This document shows, in pieces, positions 8,951 to 17,892 of a DNA stretch of 49,767 nt (position 1 is its first letter; each line of letters begins with the position of its first letter). The translations under genes were made by a program, and so were the position numbers. Under the pieces are notes generated by a model. It was not told the origin of the DNA and searched no databases. It saw only the letters and a program-made list of their open reading frames with translations. Origin of the DNA: Pseudomonadota bacterium (GTDB lineage: Bacteria > Pseudomonadota > Gammaproteobacteria > Burkholderiales > Rhodocyclaceae); the NCBI GenBank assembly GCA_018241725.1, contig JAFEDI010000149.1, forward strand, positions 1 through 49,767, written 5' to 3'.

Positions 8951-10195
8951 TCAGCGCGACGGCGTGCCGTGCAGGGATTCGGTCTGTCTCAATTGCGGGA
9001 ACAGGCGCGTCCACAGTGCCACGACCATCAGCGTGGCGGCGCCGCCGATCAGCACCGACGGCACTGCTCCGAACCACGCGGAGGTGAGGCCGGATTCGAA
9101 TTCGCCGAGCTGGTTGGAGGCGCCGACGAAGATGGAGTGGACCGCGCTGACCCGGCCGCGCATGTCGTCCGGCGTCTGCAACTGCACCAGGGACTGGCGG
9201 ATCACCATGCTCACCATGTCAGTGGCGCCGCCGATGGCGAGGAAGAACACCGATAGCCACAGGTTGGAGGACAGGCCGAAGGCGATGATGGACAGCCCGT
9301 AGGCGGCCACCGCTGCGTACAGGATGCGCCCCACCGAATGGCGCAGTGGGTTGCGGGCCAGCCACAGGGCCATCGCCAGTGCGCCGATGGCCGGTCCGGA
9401 GCGGAGCAGGCCGAGGCCCCAGGAGCCGGTGTGCAGCACCTCGTGGGCGATGATCGGCAGCAGCGCGGTGGCGCCGCCGAACAGCACCGCGAAGAGGTCC
9501 AGCGACATGGCGCCGAAGACGATGCCCTGGCCGCGGATGAAGCGGATGCCGGCGACGAAGCGTTGCCACGCGGAGCCGGACAGCACACGCTCCACGTGCA
9601 CGTCGGGCAGGCGAGACAGGAAGAGCGACGACAGGGCCAGCAGCAAAGCGGTGAGGCCGTACACCAGCGGCGCACCGAGCAGGTAAAGGAAACCGCCGAG
9701 GGCCGGCGCGACGATGGTCGCCGCCTGCATCGCCGAGGCGCTCAGGGCCAGCGCCCGCGGTAGCGCGGCGGCGGGCACGAGGCTCGGCAGCAGGGACGCG
9801 CTGGCCGGCATCTGGAAGGTCTGGGCGGCACCGAGGATGAGCACCACGCCGAAGATCAGCTCGCGGCTGACGAAGCCGGTGGCGCTGGCGACTGCGAGGA
9901 CGGCCAGACCGACGGTCTGCACCAGTTGGGCGGCGACGGTCAGCCAGCGCCGGTCATGGCGGTCGGCCAGATCGCCGGCGATGGCGGTGAGCAGTATGCG
10001 CGGCAGGAACTGGATCAGGCCAACCAGGCCCAGGTCCAGCGCGCTGCCGGTGAGCTGGTAGACCTGCCAGCCGACCGCCACGTCCTTGATCTGGCTGCCG
10101 CCGCCATACAGGATGCGGGCCAACCAGAACAGCACGAATGGGCGGTGCCGGCGCAGAAAGTCCGGCGCGTGAGGGTCGGGGGCAGGGGCGCTCAT
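8951..10195 (-). CDS. MFS exporter, EntS-like (MFS_3) family
   Basis: 414 residues with about 12 hydrophobic segments. The N-terminus FLRRHRPFVLFWLARILYGGGSQI and the loop motif GDLADRHDRR between helices 2 and 3 are typical of MFS_3/EntS-type exporters; a second loop reads LVQLQTPDDMRGRVSA, also characteristic. The substrate is unknown. Its ATG overlaps the upstream protease stop as ATGA, so the two are translationally coupled. Whether they share a function is not known; coupling of a DegS-like protease to an exporter is not a standard arrangement. Confidence 0.85.
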   Translation of the reverse strand: MSAPAPDPHAPDFLRRHRPFVLFWLARILYGGGSQIKDVAVGWQVYQLTGSALDLGLVGLIQFLPRILLTAIAGDLADRHDRRWLTVAAQLVQTVGLAVLAVASATGFVSRELIFGVVLILGAAQTFQMPASASLLPSLVPAAALPRALALSASAMQAATIVAPALGGFLYLLGAPLVYGLTALLLALSSLFLSRLPDVHVERVLSGSAWQRFVAGIRFIRGQGIVFGAMSLDLFAVLFGGATALLPIIAHEVLHTGSWGLGLLRSGPAIGALAMALWLARNPLRHSVGRILYAAVAAYGLSIIAFGLSSNLWLSVFFLAIGGATDMVSMVIRQSLVQLQTPDDMRGRVSAVHSIFVGASNQLGEFESGLTSAWFGAVPSVLIGGAATLMVVALWTRLFPQLRQTESLHGTPSR

Positions 10196-11361
10196 TCGCC
10201 GCGGGACAGCGCCGGGCGGCGACCGATTTCCACTTTCAGGTCGAGCTTGTCCTTGCCGCGGCGCAGTTCGACGTTGGCCTTGCGCCCCGGCAGGAGCGCC
10301 GCGATGGCTTCCAGCATGATCTGTGGGTCATTGACCTTGCGCCCTTCGACGGTCAGCAGCACATCGCCTGGCTTCACGCCGGCCCGGTCGGCAGGGCTGC
10401 CACGCATGACGCCGGAGATCAGCGTACCGTCGCTGGATGGCATGCCGAAGGAGTCGGCCAGGTCGGACGTGATGGCCTGCACCTCGACGCCGATCCAGCC
10501 GCGCGTGACGGAGCCGCTCTGGATGATCTGCTCCATCACGCTGCGGGCCAGGGACACCGGGATTGCGAAGCCGATGCCGAGGGAGCCGCCGGAGCGGGAG
10601 TAGATCGCCGCGTTGATGCCGACCAGGTTGCCGGCCGCGTCGATCAGCGCGCCGCCGGAGTTGCCGGGGTTGATCGCCGCATCGGTCTGGATGAAGTCCT
10701 CGAAGGTGTTGATGCCCAGGTGGGAGCGGCCAAGGGCCGACACGATGCCCATCGTGACGGTCTGGCCGACGCCGAAGGGGTTTCCGATGGCGAGCACCAC
10801 GTCGCCGACGTGGAGCTGTTCGGTGTGGCCGAAGGTGATCGGGTGCAGCTTGCCGTCGGTCTTGATCTGAAGCACGGCCAGGTCGGACTCCGGATCGCGG
10901 CCGACGATGCGGGCCGGGAGCTTGCGGCCATCGTTGAGAGCGACCTCGATCTCGTCGGCGGCTTCGATGACGTGGTTGTTGGTGAGGATGTAACCTTCCG
11001 GTGACACGATGACGCCCGAGCCGAGGCCGGAGGCGCGTTGCTGGGGCTTGTTGTTATTGTTCAGGCGGTCGCCGAAGAAGTGGCGGAACAGCGGGTCATC
11101 GCTGAAGGGATTGCGCTGGGCCTTCACCTCCTTGCTGGTGAATACGTGCACCACGGCTGGCAGCGCGGCTTTGGCGGCGTCTGCATACGAAGCCGGGCCT
11201 TTCCCCGTCGGGAGCGCCGCAGGGGCCGCTGCTTCCTGGATGGTCACGGAGGGCAGTACGGCGCGCTCGCCGATCCATTCGGGTTTCAGCGTGCTGACCA
11301 CGAACAGGATCGCCACCGAGATGGTGACGGCTTGGGCAAAGATCATCCACAGGCGATGCAT
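10192..11361 (-). CDS. Membrane-anchored trypsin-like serine protease with one PDZ domain (DegS/AlgW-like)
   Basis: 389 residues. One N-terminal hydrophobic anchor (about 5-24) faces the protease into the periplasm. The catalytic triad is visible: His130 in LTNNHVIE, Asp160 in DPESDLAVLQI and Ser235 in NPGNSGGALID. One PDZ domain follows (about 275-385), ending LRRGKDKLDLKVEIG. A single PDZ plus membrane anchor is the DegS/AlgW arrangement, the site-1 protease that cuts anti-sigma factor RseA under envelope stress, rather than the two-PDZ DegP form. It is divergent from the NIF3-like gene with a 67-base shared promoter gap and is followed by the coupled MFS gene. Anti-sigma cleavage is inferred from architecture. 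Confidence 0.9.
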   Translation of the reverse strand: MHRLWMIFAQAVTISVAILFVVSTLKPEWIGERAVLPSVTIQEAAAPAALPTGKGPASYADAAKAALPAVVHVFTSKEVKAQRNPFSDDPLFRHFFGDRLNNNNKPQQRASGLGSGVIVSPEGYILTNNHVIEAADEIEVALNDGRKLPARIVGRDPESDLAVLQIKTDGKLHPITFGHTEQLHVGDVVLAIGNPFGVGQTVTMGIVSALGRSHLGINTFEDFIQTDAAINPGNSGGALIDAAGNLVGINAAIYSRSGGSLGIGFAIPVSLARSVMEQIIQSGSVTRGWIGVEVQAITSDLADSFGMPSSDGTLISGVMRGSPADRAGVKPGDVLLTVEGRKVNDPQIMLEAIAALLPGRKANVELRRGKDKLDLKVEIGRRPALSRGE

Positions 11362-11428
11362 CGTAAAATCTGCGACCGGGGGTGCCCGAAGGCATCCGGA
11401 AATATTGAAGGGTTAAGGGGAGGCGGCC

Positions 11429-12175
11429 ATGGACAGAGCCGAATTGCAGCGCTATCTCGACACTCTGCTGAATGTCGGCGGATTCAAGGATTATTGCCCA
11501 AATGGGTTGCAGGTGGAAGGACGGGGCGAGGTGCGCCGCGTGGTGTGCGGCGTGACGGCCAGCCAGGCGCTCCTCGATGCGGCGGTAGCGAAGCGGGCGG
11601 ACGCGGTGCTGGTCCATCATGGCTACTTCTGGCGTGGCGAGGACGGGCGCATCACCGGCATGCGCAAGCGTCGCCTGGCAACGCTGCTCAACAACGATAT
11701 CAACCTGTTCGCATACCACCTGCCGCTGGACGCCCATGCGGAGCTGGGCAACAACGCCCAGTTGGGCAAGCTGATGGGTTGGCACGGGGACGGGCGCTTC
11801 GGCGAGCAGGATCTGGGCTGGACTGGTTCTTTATCCCATGAAACCACGCTGACGGCGCTGGCTCGCCAGGCTGCCGCGCGGCTCGGGCGCGAGCCGCTGG
11901 TGCTTGGCGATGCCCGGCGAGCGGTACGACGGGTGGCCTGGTGCACGGGCGGTGCGCAGGGCTATTTCGAGCAGGCCATCGCCACCGGCGTGGACTGCTT
12001 CATCTCTGGTGAGGTGTCGGAGCAGACGACCCACCTGGCGCGAGAGTCTGGCGTGGCCTACCTGGCGGTGGGCCACCATGCCAGCGAACGTTATGGCGTG
12101 CAGGCGCTGGGCCGCCACTTGGCCGAAACCTTCGGCATCGATGCCGAGTTCGTCGAGGTGGATAACCCGGTCTGA
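11429..12175 (+). CDS. NIF3-like dinuclear metal-centre protein (YbgI/DUF34 family)
   Basis: 248 residues, the short bacterial form without the inserted middle domain. Metal-site motifs are [10 protein letters not shown] near residue 65, YHLPLDAH near 97 and GHHASERYG near 215. The family forms hexameric toroids with two metal ions per subunit; proposals include GTP cyclohydrolase-like or metal-chaperone roles, but no function is settled. A strong Shine-Dalgarno (AAGGGGAGG) precedes the ATG. The stop codon is immediately adjacent to the stop codon of the convergent FimV-like gene. Confidence 0.9.
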   Translation: MDRAELQRYLDTLLNVGGFKDYCPNGLQVEGRGEVRRVVCGVTASQALLDAAVAKRADAVLVHHGYFWRGEDGRITGMRKRRLATLLNNDINLFAYHLPLDAHAELGNNAQLGKLMGWHGDGRFGEQDLGWTGSLSHETTLTALARQAAARLGREPLVLGDARRAVRRVAWCTGGAQGYFEQAIATGVDCFISGEVSEQTTHLARESGVAYLAVGHHASERYGVQALGRHLAETFGIDAEFVEVDNPV

Positions 12176-13948
12176 TCAGGCTGCCTTGCTGGCCGGACTG
12201 GGCTCCAGGTCTGCGAGGGTGAGTTCCAGGTTAGGCCGATAGGTGCCCAGTGTGTCGTCGAGGACGGCGACCAGCAGCAGGAGTTCTTCGATCACGTTGA
12301 GGGGGAAGCCCTGACGGGTGCCGTTGCGGTTGTCACGCAGCAACTGGTGGATGTAGACCTGGGCTTCCCGGGTTCCCCACAACTCCTGCAGTTGGTGCGT
12401 GACATGCTCCATCTGTTCGATGGAGTCCGGTGCGGCCCGGGACGCCTTGAAGTCGGCCCAGGTGATCGTCTTGACGTTGAAGGTCTTGTTGAGCTGACGG
12501 GTCAGTGCCTCGAACTCGGCCCGCATGCCGGCCACATGATAGACGTCGAGCAGCTTGAGCCACGGTTTTACGGCCTGGCGCGGGTTATGGCGGATATAGT
12601 CGGCCAGCGTCTCGGCGGCACCTTGAGTGCGGCCAAAAGACATCATGATTTCCGCCAGTTCGAGGGCTGAATCCTGTTCGTCGACGGTTTCGTCGAAAGG
12701 GATCGGATGGGCAGGGGCGAACGTGCGCGCGGTCCAGTCGGTAGCCTCGTCGGGGGCGGCCTGCTGCGCGTAGGATTGCGGCGTGAGAGGTATCGCTGGC
12801 AGCGCGGTCGGCGCGGCCTGGGCCGGCGGTACCGCAGGAATGGCGGCCGCCTCGGTGTGGGATTCGATGACGGGTTCGCGGGGGTACGAGGTCTCGTCCG
12901 GTAGCTCCGCATCGACTTCGGTTGCAGATCCGGTCTCAGCGCGTCGCTTGCGCATCCACATCAGGGCCAGGCCGCCAGCGATCACCGCTACGATGCCGCC
13001 GAGCGCGATCAGCCAGTCCGGCATGGCGCCAGGGCCGACATTGGCCTGCTGCGGGGCAGCGGGAGGCATGGGCCGCGCTGGGGGGGGAGGAGCTGCCGTA
13101 GCCTGCTCAGGGGGGGGCTGCTCCGGCGCCGGGTGCCGGGCGGCCTCCTGCCTGTCCAGTTCGGCAATGCGTTGGCGTAGCACCGTCTGGTATTCCTCGA
13201 GGCGCTTGATCTTTTCGTCGAGTTCCAGTTGGGCCGAAACGCTTGCGTCGTAGGCGGAGACCGTCGATTTGCCGGCGGGAGGCTCCTGGGTGTCTGCCGT
13301 AGCGGGGGGATGGGAAAGCTGGTAGTCGAGGCGCAGCGCCGGGTTTTTGTCCTTGCTGAGGATCAGTCTATCGCCATGTCGGTTCTTGCCCGTCCCTGTC
13401 CGGGTGGTCTTGTTGCGTGCAGTGACCGTAGGTTGGCCGGCATGGTCGCTGCGTTTGCCGACAGGCACTGCGACGGTCTGCGAGGATCTGTGGGCCGGGG
13501 TGCCACGGGGGCGCGGCGAGGGGAGGGCGTTGGCGGCTGTGGGGGGGCTGATCTCCGGGGTGCTCGCGTGTTCGATCGGCGGTTGCAGAAGGATGGGATA
13601 GTCGCGCTGGAGGTCGACTCCGCAGGTCATGCGCAGGCTGAGCATGGCGGCCGGATGGTTGATGGGCTCGCGGGTTGTGATGCGCAGCCGGTTTCCTTGG
13701 AGTGAGAGCCGGGCGTTCCGGATCCAGGGCAGGTCGTCAGCACTTGCCGTAGCAGGCGCGACGATCAGGAGACAGTCCGGCTCGATTGATTCACCCGCAG
13801 CAGGAGTCAGCCGCAGTTCTGCGCGCAGGGGTTGGCCCAGCGCGGAGTGGACGACAAGATCACCCATCCCTGCCGCCATGACGGAAGGTTCGAATAACAG
13901 GGCAAGCGTCGCGACGAGTATGGAGAGGGGCTTTTGCGCGCTGTTCAT
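12176..13948 (-). CDS. FimV-like pilus/polar-hub protein
   Basis: 590 residues from the ATG at 13948; the open frame extends further but only this start gives a signal peptide (MNSAQKPLSILVATLALLF). Then comes a FimV-type core, GMGDLVVHSALGQPLRAELRL, about 25-115. A low-complexity Pro/Ala linker follows with a coiled coil (LELDEKIKRLEEYQTVLRQ), a membrane segment near 285-305 followed by RKRR, and a C-terminal TPR-like region (ELAEIMMSFGRTQGAAETLADY). FimV organises the cell pole and type IV pilus/type II secretion assembly in pseudomonads. The C-terminal FimV motif is only partly recognisable. Poly-G tracts of 7-8 bases lie in the linker. Confidence 0.82.
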   Translation of the reverse strand: MNSAQKPLSILVATLALLFEPSVMAAGMGDLVVHSALGQPLRAELRLTPAAGESIEPDCLLIVAPATASADDLPWIRNARLSLQGNRLRITTREPINHPAAMLSLRMTCGVDLQRDYPILLQPPIEHASTPEISPPTAANALPSPRPRGTPAHRSSQTVAVPVGKRSDHAGQPTVTARNKTTRTGTGKNRHGDRLILSKDKNPALRLDYQLSHPPATADTQEPPAGKSTVSAYDASVSAQLELDEKIKRLEEYQTVLRQRIAELDRQEAARHPAPEQPPPEQATAAPPPPARPMPPAAPQQANVGPGAMPDWLIALGGIVAVIAGGLALMWMRKRRAETGSATEVDAELPDETSYPREPVIESHTEAAAIPAVPPAQAAPTALPAIPLTPQSYAQQAAPDEATDWTARTFAPAHPIPFDETVDEQDSALELAEIMMSFGRTQGAAETLADYIRHNPRQAVKPWLKLLDVYHVAGMRAEFEALTRQLNKTFNVKTITWADFKASRAAPDSIEQMEHVTHQLQELWGTREAQVYIHQLLRDNRNGTRQGFPLNVIEELLLLVAVLDDTLGTYRPNLELTLADLEPSPASKAA

Positions 13949-14168
13949 CAATGGAGACGGAGGCGATGGGATCGCGGTTGCTTTGTTGTGCGTTGCGGCA
14001 TCCACCAGTGCGCCGCAGTCGATACAATATTCTAGTGAAGTTTGTCTGTAGGCGCGGTGCCTTGTTTTCCGCGAAACAAAGGCAAATGTTACGTGTCGTG
14101 AAATGGACCACGGATTTTCTTTCGGTCCATTTGCGTATTGTCCCTCGTCATTTTGTTTTTCGATTTCA

Positions 14169-14726
14169 ATGCCGCTTTCCGAACCTGTTGTCCGGCGTCG
14201 TCGCGCCCATACCCGTAGCATCGAAGTCCAGGGCTTTTTGAGGGACGATGGCTTGTTCGACCTGGATGCTCGCCTGACCGACGCGAAGGATGCCGACTAT
14301 CCGCTTGCGTCCGGCATCCGCAAGGCCGGCGACCCGGTGCATGACCTGTTCATCCGCGTCACCATCGATAGTTCTTTCGAGGTCGTCGATGTGGAGGCTC
14401 ATTCCGAATGGGTGCCATATCCAGGTGGTTGTGACACCATCGGGCCTGCATATCGGGCGCTGATCGGCCTGAATCTGGTGCGTGGCTTCCGCAAGGCTGT
14501 CAGCGAGATGTTCAGCGATGTGCGGGGATGCACCCATCTTACGGAATTGCTGGCATCCCTGCCGACCGCGGCGATCCAGACGATGGCCACCTTCCGGCGC
14601 GATACGGGAGAGGGCGACGACGGTGGCAAACCCTTCCAGCTCGACCGTTGCCATGCCCTCGAAACGACCTCTCAGACGGTGAAGCGCTACTACCCGCGCT
14701 GGTACCGCAAGTCCGATCCCGCATAG
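14169..14726 (+). CDS. DUF2889 family protein
   Basis: 185 residues from the ATG at 14169 (MPLSEPVVRRRRAHTRSI), a start more natural than the upstream in-frame ATG at 14103. Recognisable DUF2889 features are the opening RRxHTRSIEVQGFLRDDGLFDLDARL, the metal-site-like C..C/H residues in PGGCDTIGPAYRALIGLNLVRGF and the ending TVKRYYPRWY. Function is unknown; no signal peptide or membrane segment, so probably cytoplasmic. It is divergent from the FimV-like gene across a 220-base gap that carries AT-rich promoter-like DNA (about 14025-14165) but no site I can define. Confidence 0.75.
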   Translation: MPLSEPVVRRRRAHTRSIEVQGFLRDDGLFDLDARLTDAKDADYPLASGIRKAGDPVHDLFIRVTIDSSFEVVDVEAHSEWVPYPGGCDTIGPAYRALIGLNLVRGFRKAVSEMFSDVRGCTHLTELLASLPTAAIQTMATFRRDTGEGDDGGKPFQLDRCHALETTSQTVKRYYPRWYRKSDPA

Positions 14727-14785
14727 CCCGGAACTGCCGCCACTGTGCGGTGCAGCGTGAAAGCGGTTGTGCCCGAGGTTTCGTA

Positions 14786-14810
14786 TATAATCGGTCGGTC
14801 CAAATACCGA
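14786..14810 (+). promoter_or_regulatory. Promoter -10 with overlapping operator-like inverted repeat upstream of sucC
   Basis: A consensus -10, TATAAT at 14786-14791, is followed at 14795-14810 by TCGGTCCAAATACCGA, an inverted repeat (TCGGT/ACCGA, 6-base spacer) that would cover the transcription start. The CGGTCGGT character resembles TetR-family operators. The -35 is poor. The resulting sucC leader would be about 215 bases. Confidence 0.4.
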
Positions 14811-14973
14811 CATGTCAAGAAGCAGGTCGGCTGCGGATGGTTTTCCGGCCAGCTCGGCAGCATAAGCGGGCAGGGTGGAGAGCGGGGCGGTACATACGTT
14901 GGACGAGGGAGAACGGCGTATGTGTCGCGGGGTGCGTACTGGCCCCGAAGAGTCCCATCAACCAAGCGTGAGC

Positions 14974-15004
14974 GGCCTTTATAAGGCCAAGACTTCGATC
15001 GAAG
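14974..15004 (+). promoter_or_regulatory. Leader hairpin and palindrome at the sucC ribosome binding site
   Basis: GGCCTTTATAAGGCC (14974-14988) forms a 6-bp stem, and the 12-bp perfect palindrome CTTCGATCGAAG (14993-15004) ends 8 bases before the sucC ATG and includes the AAG of its only ribosome-site-like sequence (GAAGGG). These structures could modulate sucC translation. The rest of the leader (14811-14973) shows no gene or known riboswitch that I recognise. Confidence 0.4.
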
Positions 15005-15011
15005 GGCAACC

Positions 15012-16172
15012 ATGAAAATTCACGAATATCAGGGCAAACAAATCCTGAAGAAGTTCGGCGTAACGGTTCCGCGCGGTATTCACTGCACGACCGTGGACGA
15101 CGCGGTCAAGGCAGCTGAAACCCTGGGCGGTAAGGTTTGGGTCGTCAAGGCCCAGATCCACGCTGGCGGGCGCGGCAAGGGCGGTGGCGTGAAAGTCGCC
15201 AAGTCCCTGGACGAAGTACGCCAGTACGCCGACCAGATCCTCGGCATGCAGCTGATCACCCATCAGACCGGCCCGGAAGGCCAGAAGGTGCGTAATCTGC
15301 TGATCGAGGAAGGCGCCGACATCAAGCACGAGTACTACGTTGCAGCGCTGACCGACCGCGCGACCCAGAAGGTTGCGATCATGGCCTCCTCAGAAGGCGG
15401 CATGGACATCGAGGAAGTTGCCCACAGCACCCCCGAGAAGATCATCAAGGTCTTCGTCGATCCGCTCACCGGTCTGACCGACGAGCAGGCGCTGACGCTG
15501 GCCAAGGGCATCGGCATTCCCGAAGGCTCCGTGGCCCAGGCCGTGGACACCTTCAAGAAGCTGTACACCACCTACATGGAAACCGACGCTTCGCTGGCGG
15601 AAATCAATCCGCTGATCCACGAAGGCGACGGCACCATCAAGGCTCTGGACGCCAAGTTCAACTTCGACTCCAACGCCCTGTACCGCCATCCCGAAATCGT
15701 CGAGATGCGCGACCTGGACGAAGAAGACGCGGACGAAATCGAAGCTTCCAAGTTCGACCTGGCCTACATCTCCCTGGACGGCAATATCGGCTGTCTGGTG
15801 AACGGCGCCGGTCTGGCGATGGCCACCATGGACACCATCAAGCTGTTCGGTGCCGAGCCGGCCAACTTCCTCGACGTGGGCGGCGGTGCCACCACCGAGA
15901 AGGTGACCGAAGCCTTCAAGATCATGCTCAAGAACCCCAAGGTCAAGGGCATTCTCGTCAACATCTTCGGCGGCATCATGCGCTGCGACACCATCGCCAC
16001 CGGCGTGGTCACCGCGGCCAAGGAAGTGCACCTGTCCGTCCCGCTGGTCGTCCGCATGAAGGGCACCAACGAAGAGATCGGCAAGCAGATCCTGCGCGAT
16101 TCGGGCCTCCCGATCATCGCGGCCGACACCATGGCCGAAGCGGCCCAGAAGATCGTCGACGCGGTCAAGTAA
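15012..16172 (+). CDS. sucC: Succinyl-CoA ligase (ADP-forming), beta subunit
   Basis: 386 residues, full length. Starts [17 protein letters not shown] as in all SucC proteins; the ATP-grasp lysine/histidine region ([18 protein letters not shown]) is at about 42-60 and the CoA-ligase signature [16 protein letters not shown] with DVGGGAT near 260-290. Catalyses succinyl-CoA + ADP + Pi to succinate + ATP + CoA in the TCA cycle, with SucD. It is separated from sucD by 11 bases and from DUF2889 by a 285-base leader region. The sucAB-lpd genes that often precede sucCD are not in the window. Confidence 0.98.
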   Translation: MKIHEYQGKQILKKFGVTVPRGIHCTTVDDAVKAAETLGGKVWVVKAQIHAGGRGKGGGVKVAKSLDEVRQYADQILGMQLITHQTGPEGQKVRNLLIEEGADIKHEYYVAALTDRATQKVAIMASSEGGMDIEEVAHSTPEKIIKVFVDPLTGLTDEQALTLAKGIGIPEGSVAQAVDTFKKLYTTYMETDASLAEINPLIHEGDGTIKALDAKFNFDSNALYRHPEIVEMRDLDEEDADEIEASKFDLAYISLDGNIGCLVNGAGLAMATMDTIKLFGAEPANFLDVGGGATTEKVTEAFKIMLKNPKVKGILVNIFGGIMRCDTIATGVVTAAKEVHLSVPLVVRMKGTNEEIGKQILRDSGLPIIAADTMAEAAQKIVDAVK

Positions 16173-16183
16173 GGAGTTAGCGA

Positions 16184-17077
16184 ATGTCCATCCTGATCAA
16201 CAAAGACACCAAGGTCATCACCCAGGGCATCACCGGCAAGACCGGTCAGTTCCACACCGAGAAGTGCCAGGAGTACGCGAACGGCAAGGAATGCTTCGTC
16301 GCCGGTGTGAACCCCAAGAAGGCTGGCGAGAAGATCTTCGATATCCCCATCTACGCGTCCGTCAAGGAAGCTGCCGGTGAAACCGGCGCTACCGTGTCCG
16401 TGATCTACGTGCCGCCCGCAGGCGCGGCTGCCGCGATCTGGGAAGCTGTCGAGGCCGACCTGGATCTGGCAATCTGCATCACCGAAGGCATCCCCGTCCG
16501 CGACATGCTGGAAGTGCGCAACAAGATGAAGGCCAAGGAAGCTGCTGGCGGCAAGAAGACCCTGCTGCTGGGGCCGAACTGCCCCGGTCTCATCACCCCC
16601 GACGAAATCAAGATCGGCATCATGCCGGGCCACATCCACCGCAAGGGTCGTATCGGCGTGGTTTCCCGCTCCGGCACCCTGACCTACGAAGCCGTTGCCC
16701 AGCTGACCGAAATCGGTCTGGGTCAGTCTTCCGCCGTCGGTATCGGTGGTGACCCGATCAACGGTCTGAAGCACATCGACGTCATGCAGATGTTCAATGA
16801 CGATCCGGATACCGACGCTGTCATCATGATCGGCGAAATTGGTGGTCCCGATGAAGCTGAAGCCGCCCAGTGGTGCAAGGCCAACATGAAGAAGCCGATC
16901 GTCGGCTTCATCGCCGGTGTGACTGCCCCCGCGGGCAAGCGCATGGGCCATGCAGGCGCCCTGATCTCCGGCGGTGCGGATACCGCTGATGCCAAGCTCG
17001 CCATCATGGAAGAGTGCGGCTTCAAGGTGACCCGCAACCCGTCCGAAATGGCCAAGCTGCTGAAGGCTATGCTGTAA
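16184..17077 (+). CDS. sucD: Succinyl-CoA ligase, alpha subunit
   Basis: 297 residues. CoA-binding N-terminal domain (MSILINKDTKVITQGITGKTG), SRSGTLTYEA in the middle, and the active-site histidine in GKRMGHAGALISGG near residue 250, phosphorylated during the reaction. AAGGAG lies 7 bases ahead of the ATG. It forms an operon with sucC and is closed by a strong intrinsic terminator at 17101-17139, so the following terC gene is likely transcribed separately. Confidence 0.98.
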   Translation: MSILINKDTKVITQGITGKTGQFHTEKCQEYANGKECFVAGVNPKKAGEKIFDIPIYASVKEAAGETGATVSVIYVPPAGAAAAIWEAVEADLDLAICITEGIPVRDMLEVRNKMKAKEAAGGKKTLLLGPNCPGLITPDEIKIGIMPGHIHRKGRIGVVSRSGTLTYEAVAQLTEIGLGQSSAVGIGGDPINGLKHIDVMQMFNDDPDTDAVIMIGEIGGPDEAEAAQWCKANMKKPIVGFIAGVTAPAGKRMGHAGALISGGADTADAKLAIMEECGFKVTRNPSEMAKLLKAML

Positions 17078-17100
17078 TCAGGCTTATAGCTTGACGCAGA

Positions 17101-17139
17101 CCGCGCCCGTGGCTGACGCCCGGGCGCGGTTTTATTTTT
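17101..17139 (+). terminator. Intrinsic terminator of sucCD
   Basis: CCGCGCCCG (17101-17109) pairs with CGGGCGCGG (17121-17129), a 9-bp GC stem, followed by TTTTATTTTTA. Confidence 0.9.
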
Positions 17140-17170
17140 AGTACCCTTCTTTCCATTGATTGAGTCTCAC

Positions 17171-17869
17171 ATGCCCGAGTTTCTGGTGCCGATGTTCTGG
17201 ATTGGCTTGCTGCAGATCGTGGCTATCGATCTGGTGTTGTCCGGTGACAACGCGGTGGTTATTGCGTTGGCTTGCCGGCGCTTGCAGCCGGAACAGCGGA
17301 AGGTCGGTATCTTCTGGGGCGTGGCAGGGGCTGTTGGCCTGCGAGTGGTGCTGACCGCGTTTGCGGCGAGCCTGCTCGGGCTGGCCTGGCTGAAACTGAT
17401 CGGTGGGCTCGTGTTGCTGTGGATTGGCACCAAGTTGCTGCTGCCCGAGGATGATGGCAATCACGAGATCGACGCGGCGACCTCGGTCGCGGGAGCGGTG
17501 AAGACGATCATCCTGGCCGATTTCGTGATGAGCGTCGACAATGTGATCGGTGTAGCGGGGGCTGCGGGAGACAGCCTGGTGCTGTTGGGGCTCGGTCTGG
17601 CAGTGAGCATTCCGATCATCGTGTGGTCCAGCCAACTCATCATGAGGTGCATGGAGCGCTTTCCGTTGATCGTCACGCTCGGGGCGGCGCTACTGGGGTG
17701 GGTGGCAGGAGGCATGATCGTCGATGACCCGCTCTGGCGTTCCATCCTGGTCGATCGTCCCGCATGGTTGAGGCCAGTGGCGGGAGGCGTGGGGGCCTTG
17801 GTCGTGTTGGGGGTGGCCCGTTTGCTGCAAAAGCGCACAGAGAACGCTCCGGAGCGGCAGATTCTTTGA
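17171..17869 (+). CDS. TerC family integral membrane protein (YjbE-type)
   Basis: 232 residues from the ATG at 17171. About seven membrane helices, with the two acidic intramembrane motifs of the family: DLVLSGDNAVVIALA near residue 20 and ADFVMSVDNVIGVAGAA near 120. Members of this family have been linked to manganese export/metallation of exoenzymes and tellurium resistance; the short form with two duplicated halves resembles YjbE, often under Mn riboswitch control. Here only 31 bases separate the sucCD terminator from the start, too little for such a riboswitch. It is followed after 23 bases by the PP2C gene and may be cotranscribed with it. Confidence 0.85.
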   Translation: MPEFLVPMFWIGLLQIVAIDLVLSGDNAVVIALACRRLQPEQRKVGIFWGVAGAVGLRVVLTAFAASLLGLAWLKLIGGLVLLWIGTKLLLPEDDGNHEIDAATSVAGAVKTIILADFVMSVDNVIGVAGAAGDSLVLLGLGLAVSIPIIVWSSQLIMRCMERFPLIVTLGAALLGWVAGGMIVDDPLWRSILVDRPAWLRPVAGGVGALVVLGVARLLQKRTENAPERQIL

Positions 17870-17892
17870 GGCGCATTGCCTAAACTTCGACC

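Noticed and set aside
14745-14984. A 79-codon open frame in the sucC leader
   Set aside because: No Shine-Dalgarno, a start upstream of the likely promoter -10 and a low-complexity product.
17140-17170. A yybP-ykoY manganese riboswitch ahead of terC
   Set aside because: Such riboswitches are common for this family, but only 31 bases separate the sucCD terminator from the ATG and no matching sequence is present.
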